DNA from: Aplysia californica
Lineage: Eukaryota > Mollusca > Gastropoda > Aplysiida > Aplysiidae
Assembly: GCF_000002075.1 (NCBI RefSeq)
Contig: NW_004797437.1
Span: 696,152 to 760,151 of the forward strand
Length of the DNA stretch: 64,000 nucleotides
Direction: 5' to 3'
The translations under genes and the position numbers were made by a program. The notes beneath the pieces were generated by a model that searched no databases, had not been told where the DNA came from, and was given only the letters and a program-made list of their open reading frames with translations. Below, in pieces: positions 23,108 to 37,900 of the stretch (positions are counted from its first letter, which is position 1; each line of letters opens with the position of its first letter).

Positions 23108-25500
23108 TACTTCACAAATGAGCTGTACCTCTTATTTACATTCTTATTTCTGAAATGTAAAGGTTTAAGTCCTTTACTTGCTTTGTTTGCCTATGCTCAA
23201 GCATTTTCCAACATAATTTTAGTATTATGGTGAAATGATATAATTTCCCTGAGACATTACAGGCTATTTGATAGCAACATTTGAAGGGTTAAAGACTGGT
23301 TTAAAGTCTTGATTGCAAGTAGTGAGACAGGACTGATAATAATAAATGATATATATATATTCAGCAAGTTCTGAGCAATGAGATCGGGTTTGCTTGGAAA
23401 TATCATTCATGAAACTTGTGAAGTACAAAAATGTTCCACTTTATGACTCAGAATTAATTTGGGTAACTGGAATGATGTTGACAACATGAACACAGATAAG
23501 CAGATGTTATACTATCCAATGACTCGATATGGATGAGCAAGCTTCAGCACTTTAGAATAGACTCTTGAGTGATTTTACTACTACCTGTACTATAATCTTG
23601 TTTACTAAGGTTACTGACAAAATCAGCTTTCTTGTGTTTACATAAGCCAAGTGTCATCAAAAAGGATAAAAACCCCAAATCTGGTCAACAAAACAGCAAC
23701 TAAGACACGGACTGAGAGTTGAAAGTGCAATAGCACCTGGACCTTTATTGCAGGAAAATATAGACATATAGTGTATTCCCAAGAAACCCGAGGCTGTTAG
23801 AAGGACAGAACAAAAAACTGCTTGCATGATGACAAAATATGGGCTTTCTAATTATGGAGTGATTGTAGTTCTGGGTTGTAAAATACAGGGTCAAAAAGTA
23901 CATCAGTGTTACAAGGTACAGGTGTGGGAAAAACACTGTACACATGATGTTTTAATGCAGTAACTGTAAAGAAAGATTTTGGTAGATGGATTGAAAATTT
24001 GTATTTAATAATAGTAATAATAATAATAGAGCATGTATAGTGGAAATTCCCACTCAGCAGCAAGCTCCATGAGCTTTACACTCTATACTATTACCACAGC
24101 AGACCTGATAGCACACAAAAAATCTCAACTTCCTGGGAAGCATACAGTGCAAGCTGCTATTTAATTAAAGGCATTAAAATACTGACAAGATCTTTCGCTG
24201 CAAACTCCCACCTGGGTGAAGTAAGGAAAATTCGTATACAGTGCCTTTCCCAAGGATACAACTCATTGAGAGGAATAAGATTTTTCTCTGGGTAAAATCC
24301 AATCACACAAGCCCCCATGGATGTGTCAAGATGACAGCAGTTGAGGACTGGAATCTCTGAAAGTCCATTTCTTGTGGCTGAAACAGAGCAGTTTCTTCTT
24401 CTACACACTTATAAAAGTAAGAAGCAAGAATACAGACAACTGGCAGGGAGACAGAGGAGTGTAATGAGGGAAACAGGATAGACGCTCAGATAAAGGTAAA
24501 AATATGAAAACAAGCCAACACTTTTTGAGACACTGATGGCCAGAGTATTGAAAAAAAGTTAAGCCATACACATGAATAGTAATGTAATAAACAATTGTAT
24601 GAGAACTATTGGCCACCATTTCAAAACCAGTAGAATAAAGAAAAACATTGAAGGGCAGTCAAAGTAAGGGTCGTACCGGGGGAAGAGAGATTAGACTACA
24701 TCTTCGTTACCGGAGAACAGAGACTACATTTTTACTACATTTCTGTATTACAGGTAAACTTGGTAGGCCTATTATGGCTAATCGTACTGAAGAAGGAAGT
24801 TGATTATTTTTTTACATTTTTTGGCAAATTCCAACCCATAAAATCTCAACACAAAAATATACGAATATAATATGCCCCTCACCCTTTTCCCAAACTTAGA
24901 CACAGTGGTTGTAAGTAAATATTTTACTATATCAGTCAAAGGTGTATTACATCCAGTTGCTAGTCAAAGGTGTGTAAATATGTTGCCAGGGAAAGGGTTA
25001 ATCTGTAAGGACGATTTTTTAAAAAAATGCTACCAGCGCAGTCTTAAGTCTGAAAATGCTGAGGGTAAGATATTGAGTCTATATTCAGTCGCACACCTGA
25101 AAACGCAAGAGGGAAAAATATTGAGTCTATTTTAATGTCAGCTGCAAAACTCAACAAAAAAAGAGTACATCTTGATCAATATCAACATGAGGAGGTATTC
25201 GTTGGGCAGTCTCTGTTCCACAGACAGATCTTTTTCCCGTTATTGAAAATACAGTCACTCTTCCCCGGTCCTCTGAAAGTAAGGCTTATCTATTATGTTT
25301 TCCTATGTACACTGAGGCAGATCATGAATGAAACTGGACCAACCTTGAGGACGATTGGTCCTACTTTGTCAGTCAGTGAGTTTCGATAACAGTCCATGTC
25401 AGTTTTCGGAAAATTTAAAACGGACCCACAACCGCATTCTCTGCAATTTTTGCAATTGTGGGTGTTTTTAGCCCCCATCGACATTATCTAAATTTTACAG
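23108..25500. other. No recognised gene; SINE tail fragment at 24222-24275
   Basis: GTGCCTTTCCCAAGGATACAAC (24240 area) is the conserved tail of the SINE at 42690-42928. Otherwise AT-rich with no supportable feature. No obvious AATAAA for NDC80 is visible on the minus strand within a few hundred bases of its stop codon at 26037. Confidence 0.4.
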
Positions 25501-25620
25501 GAGGAGACGGGTGGCTTCTGCCTTACTTGTCAGGGCCAAACCAGGCTGATAAGGACACAAGGTCCTAAGTCAGAGATGGAGAAGATATTCAATAAAAAAA
25601 ATCTTTCTACACAAGAAGTC
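25500..25620 (+). repeat. Repeat shared with 15385-15500
   Basis: GCTTCTGCCTTACTTGTCAG, then CCAAACCAGGCTGA and AAGATATTCAATAAAA correspond to GCTTTGGCTTGACCCTGCTT, AAGCTGGGCTGA and GATACTCAATAAAATATCTT at 15400-15500. Probably the same retroelement fragment. Confidence 0.5.
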
Positions 25621-26036
25621 AACTCCCATCTTTCTCACATGGCGGCAAAGCACCGATACAGACACGTTCTCTATGCAATGGACTACCGCTTTGTTACCAA
25701 ATGGTGTAAAATGCCGCATCAAATTTCTAATTCTAAAAAAGGTGACGAGTTAAGAAAAAAGGAAATTTTTTTTTCACAAGCCATGAAAAACAACATGGAC
25801 CATTATCAATATACACTAACGACTGGCAACAAAGACAATCATACCCCAAGAAAGAGAGTAGAAGGCAGAACACAGTATGGTACATAACATGGATTCAGTA
25901 CATTTCAACAACAGTACACATCAAATGACCAAAGTGAGAAATGGTGATAAATATTCACAGTGAGGATGATAACAGACTCTATGTACATTGCCACACATAG
26001 GATTGAAAGGGGAGGGACGTAACGGTCAAGGTCAGT

Positions 26037-28964
26037 TCACTGAAGTCTCGCTAGGGTCTGCGACAATTGTTTGTCTCTGATGTGAGCCTCCTCCTTTAGC
26101 CTGTCCAGTCTTTGGTCCATCTCTCTGTCCACAGTTTCCAGACGTCGGACAAACATTGCCATCTGGTTCTGGAAAGGAGGAGCAATAGAATATTTAGCGA
26201 TACTGGTGTTTACAGCACTTGCAACACAATAAGGTCATATAAATGCTGAAGATTAGAGGCGTTACAAGATAGTAACAAACACAAAAAAGGAGGAGAGATC
26301 AGGATGATAGATGTTTGCCGACCTGCCCCTCTATGAACTCTAAAAATCAGGATTTCAGAGTGATAAATCAGGATCTCGAGAAAAAAATCGGGATCAATGG
26401 AAAATCAGTCATAAGGGCACTGGGGAGGGGTCACAGTTCCCTTTTATGAGGCAAGCGTACAAGACAAAACTTCTGCAGGAATAAGTTCACATTTGGGCCT
26501 CAAAATAGAGGGAAAAAACTGATAGAGAGCATGTACTCGAGTCAAGACTTGGATAGACAGAGGGAGTGCAGGTTGCAGTGATGCTGAAACTCTCGTATCA
26601 CAGCACAGCCAAGTGTCAAAACAATACCCCCATCCCCTCCCCCGGGTTAAGTCCCGAAAAACACCTCAACCAAAGCGACCAGTGGGAGTGAACTTTGTCG
26701 ACCCCAGCAGCCGACGGTCCCGACACACGCGCTACTCAGACGTACGGGGTCATGTCACGTGATGTGAACGAGTGTTTGAAAGTTCCACCACAGACAGGTC
26801 TTGATGATTGGCCTGACTGACCAGAACACGAACGAAGCTTGATTAATTTTAGACCCATGTCATAATTGTTACAATAATCAGGCCATCATCGGAAAATTCT
26901 GGGTAGGCCAACAAAAGTGAAAGGGGGAGGGGAGGAAGTGATTGGAAGGCACCACTTTGTGGACTGCTGGTCTCAGTGAAGGGTATACATGATTACAGTT
27001 CTTGCACCATACCTTAAAAATCTCCTTGTGAGCTGTGACGGCTTCGGTGACTTTTTTCTTCAGCTCTTGTAAGTCACTTAGCTCCTTGCTGGCCTCCTGC
27101 CTCCTCCCTTCAAGCCTGCAATGAAAATGTTCATTTGTCATTGCAAAGGTTTAATGTCCCTGAGGATGTCTAAGAGGTGGGACCTCAAAATTTCAAGCCC
27201 TTCTCCGATAGGACCAAGCCAAATAGGTGGAGAGAAATGTAGGGCTAGACTACCATGCATAGCGTTTATCTCATCTTGCCGTTCTGAACTGGATGACCTC
27301 GTGTGAGCGTGTGCTTCTGTCGCTTTGTTGTGTGTTGATGAAGCTGTGCCTTGTATTTGCTTCTGTGTTCAGTTACAATAGTGGAATTGACTGGAATTCT
27401 CAGTGATGATATGTCGTGTTATTAACGTGATTTTCTTGTGCGAGCTGTTCTAAACGGAAAACTACTGCTTTCCATAATTGATTTGCCCTTTTTAAAACCA
27501 GACTATAAGGATAAGTTATCAATGCAAAAGTGGCCATTTTGTTTAGTTTTAGTAAGAGTTTTACGGCACTTGCAACACAATAAGGTCATATATGCGCCAA
27601 AGATGTTACAAGAGAGTAATAAACACAAAAAAGGAGGAGAGATAAGGACGATAGATGTTCGATGGGAAAGACGGAATAAACCTCACCAGAGCACCCATCA
27701 ACCACCCACACATACAGACAGTGTCTTGTACAACAGACTTACAGACAGTGTCAAAGACTTACAGACGGTGTGCCTCCTTATAGTCCTTCTCCGCTTCTGT
27801 CCTAGCCGCCTCGAGTGCGGCTCTTTCAGATTCACGCTGTGCCAGATCTTGTTGCACCGACTCCATCTCACTGGAGACTGACTTTTTGTCCGAATGGATC
27901 ATCTGAAAGGAGAAGTCATCGGAGAACAAGAGCATTAATAACTTATCATTTGAATTGAAAACCTAGTATCTGACAAAAATCACGATTTTAAAAAAAAGTT
28001 TTCACCTATATGTTCTGTTCAAATTTTACTATTTCAATAACATTTGTATATTCCTTGAATATAAAGACAACTAATCTCCATTACTCCTGACTTTTCCTTT
28101 CGATACTCCAGGCTCCTTTTTACTGCTATCTTCATCCAAATCCCTGATCTTCAGGAAAGTAAACCACGAGACAGTCACTATCATAAGGTGTACATAGATT
28201 TTTTAATTCAAATGCTGTTTCCACTATTCCCACACTCAATAACCAACAATTCAGCCAGCTGACCCATTAAAAGCTGTTTATAACAAGGGAGCCTGCAAGC
28301 TGTTCAAAATCTGATCATTTGAATTTTCTGATCCCTAGGCTCTCAGTATGAAACATTTTCTAACATTACTTATTTGTCAATACTACCTGTTTGACAGAGT
28401 TGATTTCTCCCTCCAGGCTTGCCAACTTTTTCTCCTGTTGAACCATTTGCTCCGTTTGTTCGTGCACAGACTCTTCCAACTACAAAAGATGAAAGTAGAT
28501 ATTAGTAGTGAACACAAGAGTAGAACAATCAGTAACACCATAAACAACTGAAGTACACACGAGTCTGAAAACCTGCAAAAAAAAAGTCCTGCTGTTTCCA
28601 AACCAAAATCTAGTTAACAAGGTAGGCCAATACAAACCCACCAATAGAATAAGCTGTATTAATGAGTCACAATATTGTAGTTCTTTACGCGAAAGAAGCA
28701 GCAGAATAGTGTTTATTCATAATGGTAACATAAAGTTACATGAAGAACACTTGTGAAAAGAAAGAAAAAAAATGTCAGATTTTCTTAAAGGGTTTCAATA
28801 AAGAGATGCACATTGATACGATTACAACCATGTATTGCAGGGAAAAAGCAAAGCAGACAAGAAAAAGTAGGACCTATCAGTGGTGACCTACAAACTCTCA
28901 AATTTCTATAAAAAAATGTCCAGAAACCATTCGGAAGTAAATAACCTTTGATTTCTCCCTCCCT

Positions 28965-28995
<31 letters not shown>

Positions 28996-31900
28996 TAAAC
29001 AAAACCAGGACAAAATAAATGGGAGAACTTTGTTCAGATAACATTATCACTTTCCCGTCCAGAGAGTTTTTCCACGTTTGTGCCTAGCCATCATCTTGTA
29101 CTGAGAATGAGAGGTAGGAAAAGGCTAAATACGAGAATGATTTCATCCCACCAATTTAGACCAATACATGTTTGCAATGTGAGGTTTAGACAACAGTTTG
29201 CATTGAAATATTTCATGGTGTGAATCTGATAGACCTTGAACACCCAGAGTTGAGCCATTGAACATCAACAATATATATAGCAGACTGGCATGGAAAGAGT
29301 CTACTGATCAGCAAAATGTAAGTAGGAAGCAACAAAATCAGTCTGAGATATTACCTTCTCCAATTCACATTGCAGCTGGAACATTTCCTTGTCCTTCCTC
29401 CGCGCCTCTTCCATGCACTCGTTCTTAATGGATTTGAGCATCGGCTGTGGAAGACAAGAAATTGAGTTTGAGTAAAAAGAAAGATGGACAGATAGAAAGA
29501 ATATAAGGGGGTAAAAAATAAAGGACCTACCAATGGCGCTCTCTGAACAACTCACTAGCTATAAGTCAAGAGAAGAAAAAAACCAACTTGGAGAAACTTT
29601 AGACCAGACACTATACCGCGAATGAACTGGGCAAAGATTACAGAAACTCAGAGGTATTGATAAGAACATGAAATATAGGATTAGCATTGTAGTAAAAGCA
29701 CAAGAAAAGTTTATATTCTATTTACACACGAAACCTCATTTTTCCGGTTAGGTTAGGTTTTACTAGAGGTTTTACGGGGCTCGCAAATGCATAAGGTCAT
29801 ATAAATGCCAAGGGGTGGATGTCAACAGAGAAGTCCTTACAGGGAATCACACTCTGCTCCCCTCTTTAGCTTCAACAGCACAAAGTCTGCTTCGACGACT
29901 ATCAAGGCACCCCGGAAATAGCGGGTCACAAGAGTGTGACAAACACACAAAAGAAGTTAGAGTAAAAAATGACGATAGTAAGGATTGGGAAAGAAAAAGC
30001 GGCAGTTCTCTGTTGCAGTTCAGGCAGTTATGAGCAAGACATCGATGGATCAGCCCATTTACAATTCTCTGTGCATAAGAACAGGTTAATATCCCCCCTT
30101 TGGGAATGGCCTAAACTTAAGCGTAAAGACACTTCAGTCAGTAGCACCGCCCCGGGGTAGGGGTGGGGGTATTTTCCTGTTATGAATCCTATCAAGTTAC
30201 AAAGAATTTATAATTTAAATACACAAAGATAAAACGTAAAAAGCACAACTGTATTCTTAATTGAAAATGGTGGAACTGTATGATGCACAATACTCCAAAC
30301 TTTTTAAGCAATGTGCAAAATCAAGGTAAACACAACAACCCCTCCCCAACCTGCAGTTGATCCAGAGCGACTGGGAGCAAGTTTTCTCTCAGTTGACTCA
30401 AAAGAGTGAGTAAACAGAGACTTTTGAGAAAAGGTGAAAAGAGATAAAGAAAGAAATTTATAACAATAGTCCAAACCTTGATGGTGCTTTCAAATTTGCC
30501 TACAATATCAGCACTGAAGCCAGCAAACAGCCGGAAGTCGATGCCGTTGGCAAGTTCTGCAGTCTCGGGCACCAGTTTCAACACGATGGCTAGTCTGTTA
30601 TATGTTGCCACTTCATTCTCAACCTGGTGGGTAGAAAACATACAAATACCAAGTGGTTAGTGAGCTTAGGCTCGCAACAAGGGTCAAGTGGTCACTGGGT
30701 GTGTCCTTGTGCAAGACATACATACCTGTTGTTATTGCTATGTTACAATGGTGTCCGCCTAACAGCAAACTCCTTAATAGGAAGCAAGCCTTGGTTGCTT
30801 TCAGGATGAGGTTGCTGCATACAGAATTTTCCAAAGGGGGTATCTAGCCCCCCATTTTTTATTTTTCAGCTTGCCACAACCGACGACCATGGGAAATGTT
30901 ACATCCAGAATCTAGATATCAGAGTGAAACTTTTTTTGTGAATGGCAAATTACCCTCAGTACTAGTATTGGTACCGGGGTGGCTACCTCAATTTTCTGTG
31001 CATTTTAAAAACTTTTGTACATTGGTTTATATTTTTTTATGAAACTGGTTTGTTTCTAAATGGGACAAGTCAAAGTAACTTACTAAAATTTCAAGATCTC
31101 TTGTTCTTTTATTCACTGAAGGAGAAATAAAACAGATTTGTTCCTACTAGTACAGAAGTATGAGGTTGAATGTGCCCCACCCCCCTATTGATTTTGGACC
31201 ACTTGTCCACACCCCCCTTTTATTCGATACTTTAGAGTGGCAGCATAGTAGATGAGGTTCCACAAGAGTGTGTCCTTCCTTTCAAGTAAACAGATGCTCA
31301 ATCAGGGCTCCCCTTTACGCACAAATGTGCATATATTACACATTAAACCTGCAGATTACCCCCCTTTAAGTTTTGGTTGTGCGTGAGCTTTACTCTTTAT
31401 AATTTATAATTTCATTTTGGGGGTTTGCATACGCTTTAAAACGTAGGTGGTGTGCGTCTGGCAAGCATCATTTCCCCCTTCTCTTTCCAAAAGCCGAGTC
31501 AATGATTTGACGACACACCCACACACATGAACGACAGTCACCTTCTGTGTCAGAAGAAGTCTACTAGTTGAGCTACTTATTCAGCAGCGCGCAGTTTCCA
31601 GCAACACAGGCATGCTTCAGCACAGAAGCTCCGCCCACATTCTGGTCGCTCACATTTCCCAGTGTTGTGCCTTGAGTTAACCCCTGCCGTGAGATTACCC
31701 CCATCCTTCTTTAACCCACTAGTAAACATGAATTGTCCGTCTTCGAAAGTGTGGAAAGACTGGAATGCGAACCCTGGGATGGCTTTGAAGAATAATGAAT
31801 CAGTTTATATTCCAAACCTGTCACTAATCCCTGCCCTAAATCTCAAGCATCCCGATTTTCCCCATTTTGATCTGCGTGTACTCTGATTTTTTTGTTAAAT

Positions 31901-34900
31901 TTTTTGTTCCGCCTGTTGCGCCGGATTTTTCTAAAATATTACTCTTGCCTTCTTTTCTGTCGTGGGAAGCACTCGTTAAACTTTTTGTCACCAAAAACTT
32001 GGGGCACTTTTTTCCAAAATGTCTATGTCGAATTTAGTAGTTGACTCACCAAAAGTTGTCTTGAATCTTTGCTCACACGTGTTATTTCAACTATAATGGA
32101 TTGAAAGTAGTAGTGATTTGGCATTCCGACTTAAGACATTCTCAAGATATACTTTCGCCAAAACATGCTTTGTCCAGTTTTGGTTAGTCGGGCCCGTCAT
32201 CAAGACCCGTCAGTAAAACTGTTTCAATCGTGCGTTTGCACCACGTGACAAGACTTGGCGTGTGAGTTCCGCGTGTGTCGGGGACCGTCATTGACAGGGT
32301 CAATTTAAGTTCTTGCACACTGATTGAAGAGTCTTTCTGGACTTATCCGAGGGGGGGGNNNNNNNNNNNNNNNNNNNNNNNNNNNNNNNNNNNNNNNNNN
32401 NNNNNNNNNNNNNNNNNNNNNNNNNNNNNNNNNNNNNNNNNNNNNNNNNNNNNNNNNNATCATCATCATCATCATTATCATTGCGTTTTTCACCATCCAC
32501 CAGGATATCTGCCACAAACAAACACCTTCCAGCCCCCCTCTCTTGGGCTTCCCTCTTGATGTTATTCCACGTGTTCCCAGTTGTCTGTACATCCAGTCTA
32601 CGATCTGTCACAATTATTGACACCCTCTCGCTTCTCAGTTTGTGATGACGTCATCTGTTTCTTCCACCAGTTGTGATGACGTCATCTGTTTCTTCCACCA
32701 GTTGTGATCGTCTGCTGCTGCCACGACTTCCGGGTGCCCAGAACGAGACATGAAATAGAAGAGAATTACCGGAAGTGCATGATGAACAAACAATACCTCC
32801 AGATCCTGGAGAGGAGGCCCGACGAGCTGCTTAGGAAGCAGCCAGGTAAGTTATAGGGGGTGTGTGCGTGTAAAACACTTGGACTAGGAGACCTTGACAG
32901 GATACTTCAGGATAAAAAAAAGATAAAAAACACACACACAGGCGCACGCACGCTCACACACATACACCACACACACACACGCGCGCAGAGGGAATATACA
33001 GTGGAAACCTAATATAACAGGGATAGCGGGACCAGAGAAAAAGTCCTGTTATATCAGATCCCTGCTAAATCAGAAAAGCAAGGGAAGTAAGCAATTGTGG
33101 GCTAATCCAGCTGTATTTATTCCCATGGCCTGCGCATGCCACATTACGCGTGCGTGTTGCTAGGTTTAGGGCTAGATCTAAGTCTACAGCACACCGCAAC
33201 CCCCTCTCGCTTCACCCGCTGTGGGTGTCTGTCCCTCTCTCTTACTTTTTACACATTGTTAAGGAGCCTGTCTCCCTGCTATAACCGATTGGGCTCCGAT
33301 GAGGCCCTGTTATTGCTGATAACTTTTAACAGAGACAAAGAGTAGGAAAAAAACGGGGATATAAAAAATCCCTGTTATTACCGGATCCCTGTCATTACCG
33401 GGCCGGTTATATAAATATATGGTTTCCACTGTACATGGATATAGTAATGGACACCCCTGGAATTTCGTAAAGTCAGCTTGGCAGTGACCTAAGTGATTTG
33501 TCGTTGATCCCAATTTTTTTCCCCACTGAGATCCTGACTTTTAGATATCACAGAGTGGCAGGTCTATTTTTCTTGGAGTATTATAGTCGGAGTTGACCCC
33601 TTTTGGTTTGTCAACTTTATTTCATTTTTGATAGACTCAACTGCTCAACCACTACCACTCTTCCCCCCTCCAAATGGACACAACTGTAATTCTAGTCAAT
33701 ATTACTCATTTATTTTTTAAGTTGATTAAAATCGTTAGCATTCAATCATAGTCATGGTCACTCTATGTGTGTCTGTGCGAATATGCTTGTGAGTAAAATG
33801 TTTGCAAGCAAAACAAATCTTACGATAAAATTATGAGATATTGACTCTTACCCTTTAAGTTTCTAAAACAAGGGTTTAAATACCCCTTAAAATAGTACAC
33901 CGAAGGGTGAAGGAACCTCTTAAATTGGCCTGAAAAGGGGAGCCCTGTCAATGACAGCTAAGATGTTACAATGTTATGCATGGTGGCCAAGACCTCCCCC
34001 CAAAGCCGGAGACTCTCAGGGCACATCCAAACACACTTACACATACTTACCTTTTCATTGACGTTGGACATATCCATGGACACCTTCCAGTTATCCGCAT
34101 CAATTTCCTCCACTTGCTTTTGCACCATCTCCACCTGCAGACGCAGACGAGCTTGCTCAGCCTTGAGACGGTCCACGTCGGAGGGGGTCAGGTCCTGGCA
34201 CTGGTAGATCATCTGCATCTCCGCCACACGCGCTTTCTCGGACTCCAGATCAGAGCCTGAGGGGGGTAAAAGCACACGGGCATCTCAGTAATTTAAATTT
34301 AAAACTAGAACTTAATTGCTATTACAAACACGATTTCACACAATATGGAAAAATAAACAATTTCTCATTCTCAATTTAAAGGGATCTTGCCCGTGAGATT
34401 GCTGCTGTAAATCTTTTTGTATAAATTATAAATATTTGGAGGGATAGACAGAGGACAAATTTCTTTAAAATTTGAAACTGTTTACTTCAACAAATGGGCT
34501 CTGGTTTTTCAAGTGTGGTCCCCAACAGTAACATATAAAAAAAAGACTCCTACTGCTTTTCTGGGGAACCCAGAGCGTAAGAATATTGTAGCAGCTAAAA
34601 AACTCTGAAGAACTGCACATTTTCATTTCACACTTTACTCAGCCTCATTATGAAACATTTTTACAGCTGTTTTCACCCCCGGGGCGGTGCCACTGACTGA
34701 AGTGTCTTTAAACCATTCCCAAAGAGGGGACATTTCTCGTTCTAATGCACATTAGAATTGTAAATAGGCTGATCCAACAATGTCATGCTCATAACTGTAC
34801 CTGAACTACAACAGGGAACCGCTGCTTTTTCTTTCCTAATCCTTACTATCGTTATTTTCCTCTACTTGTTTTGTATGTTTGTCACACTCTTGTGACCCGA

Positions 34901-37900
34901 TATTTTCAGGGTGCCTTGATAGTCGAAGGAGGCTTTGTGCTGTTGAAGCTAGAGAGGTGAGCAGAGTAAGCCTGATTCCCTGTAAGGACTTCTCAGTTGA
35001 CATCCACCCCTTGGCGCCCGTATGACCTTATGCAGTTGCAAGCGCCGTAAAACCTCTACTAAAACTAAACAACTGTTTTCTCTAAACTTATTTTTTTATC
35101 ATTATGCTATTTGAAGTGCTCAAGAAAAGTAAATCTTTTGAAATGAGCACCAAAAAAAATCAATTTTGAAAATGTTAATCTTCTGACAAGTTTTCTTAGA
35201 GCTACTCACAAATAAAAAATGGTGAAATGGTACAGGTTTAACGTCTCTAACAACACTATGAGCTTATTTAAGACGCGGTACCTCCCAGTTAAATGTCCAT
35301 TTCCAAAAGGACAGAGCCAAATAAGTTTTGTATAAAGTGCCTTTCCAGGACACAACATCAGACCAATCTGGGGCTAGAACCCCTGAGTCCGCAATCTTAC
35401 AATTATGGGTCCGGTACTGTAAGGTATCGAATACCCCCCCCCTTTAATAGTTTTAATTTATTTTGCCCCCCCCCCCCCCCCCCATTTCATGCTCCCCGTT
35501 AATTTTTTTCCAGCTTGTCACGACCTACGATCATGTGAAACATATCTAGAATCTAGATATCTGAATGAAACTTCTTTTTTTTGTGTGTAAATGGCAAATT
35601 ACCCTCAGTATTAGTACCGGTACCGGGTTGCTACCTCCATTTTCTGTGCATTTACGTTTGTACATTGGTTTATATTTTCTTATGAAACTGGTTTGTTCGA
35701 AAAATGGGAAAAGTCACAGTAGCTTACTAAAATCACTAAAATTTCACGATCTCTTGTCCTTTTATTCACTAAATGAGAAATAAAGCAGATATGCTCTTAA
35801 TAGTAGGGGTATAAGGTTGAATGTGCACCCCTCCCCCTCCGTTTATTAATTTTGGACCACTTGCCCCCCACCCTATTCGATACCTTACGGTAGGCTACCA
35901 ACGCCACCACTCATAAATAGAAAACAAACACAATCAGCCCACCTATGAGCATAGAAATGCATTATGTTGAATTACTGTCTCATAGCGCGACTAAGCTTGC
36001 CACCTCCAAACTAACATCACAGGACCACTCACTCAGCATTTTGCACGACTCTTCGCACTCGCTGAGCTCTGTGCTCACGGATCTCTTGAACTTTTCCAGG
36101 TTTTCCAAGTACTGTAACGTGGTCTGCTCATCCTGCTTGAGGCAGGCAATTCCCTCACGAAGCTTCAGAATCCACTCCTTAAGACGAAAAAAGATGTAAC
36201 AGAGAAATTTAAGACAATTGGACCACAAATTTCACTAGAAAAAAAAATTAAAATTAAAATTATGAATTAATCAAAAAGTACCCGTACCTCTCCCTAAAAA
36301 AAATTGTGAAAGAAGTATAAACATTGTTGGAACAAAGGGCATGACAAAGTGTTGACATGGCCTTTAAAAAATGGAAATAGCTCTTGACGCCGGTGTTTGT
36401 GGTGCAATGTTTGGCTCCTTGCCTTGGTAAACAAAAGACATGAGTTCAATTCCCATATGAAGAAGTTCATGCTAAACAGTTTCTTCATCCGTCTGCTGGG
36501 ACGATTCAACATTTTACCATCTGGCCTTACAATCTATCGATATGGCAGTCCTTGGTTTGTCCTCTGCACCTAAGAACATGAGAAAAGGTCACTGACAAGC
36601 AGTCTGCAAAGTTAAATTTAATATGTCTATAACCCCAGCAAAGTATTTCGAGAGGTGTCCAATTACCACAAAAACAAACAATTTAGCAATGCCAATCGGG
36701 CTTTCCTGTGCGGCGAAAATTTGGTCCCCGTTTGCGGGTGAATTTTTGGACTGTAGCATAAGAGACTAACTTTCTCAACCTCTGTCTGCACTATTTCTGG
36801 ACCAATGTCAATGATATGTGGACGTTGAAGTTTTTACTTACTCTGCTTACATTAGCTATTATCCTCTTTGCATAATTTTTTTGGGGTGCAAAAACTACCC
36901 ATCACTGGCAACTGTTGTTTTGGTCAACCGCCAACCTGGTAAAATTTTCCTACTCTCACCTCATTTTGCTCCACAAGCTCCAACTCACTCTCCAACCTAC
37001 GGTTTTCCTCAACCATAGACTCCATGTTTTCACCCTGATACTTCTGCTCTGAAACACGCAGAAAAATGCACATGCAAATAATTTAAAAATGAAAACAAAC
37101 ATTACAAATCAAGCACCATTGCTCTCTCAGAAAAAGGTACAAGCATCATTTTCCAGTAACTGATCACTGACATGGTTCTCATGCTAAGAAAACACAGAAC
37201 ATTCCACTCAGCAGCTTTCAAACTTTTGCTTCTACGCACTTGAACTCTCCCCCCCTCTCAACAAACAAACAAAAAACAAGCAACACACACAAAAAAAACA
37301 ACCAGTATGACTCTTGTGATAACAAGTACTTTTTCTTTTTGTACACATTTACACATGGGGGTCAGATTCAATTTTTAAACTGTGACGGTCTTCAGTAAAA
37401 TATCCAGTGACCCGCACACGGTCTTCAGTAATATGTCCAGTGACCGGTACAATCTCTCCTGGAGAGAAACAACGAAACAAGGGTTGGCCAAATCTCCTCT
37501 CAAACTTTTGGGTGTTTTCTTAGTTTGGTTTTAGTACAGCTTTTACGGCGCTCGCAACTGCATAAGGTCATATGAGCGCCAGAAGATTAGAGGTGTTACA
37601 AGAGAGTAACACACATAAAAAAGAACAAGGGAAGATAAGGACGATAGATGTTTGATAGGAAAGAAGGAGCAAACCGCACAAGAGCACCCGCCAACCACCC
37701 ACGGGGTGTTTTCTGAAGGTCTAAAGGACATGCTCAGCTGTCTGTTTGGTTTCTCTGCTAGGGCAAGGCAGCCAATAAGTAAGTTTGCCCTATCTGTGTG
37801 ATGTTTTACAGTTGAGTTTTAGTAAAGAGAAACACATCGAAACAATAATAGTCACATAGTGCAGGGAAGAAGCAAGACAGATAGACAGAAACTACAGAGG

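Noticed and set aside
28348-28601. Hydrophobic frames near 28.4 kb as a membrane protein
   Set aside because: They are shadow frames of NDC80 exon 12.
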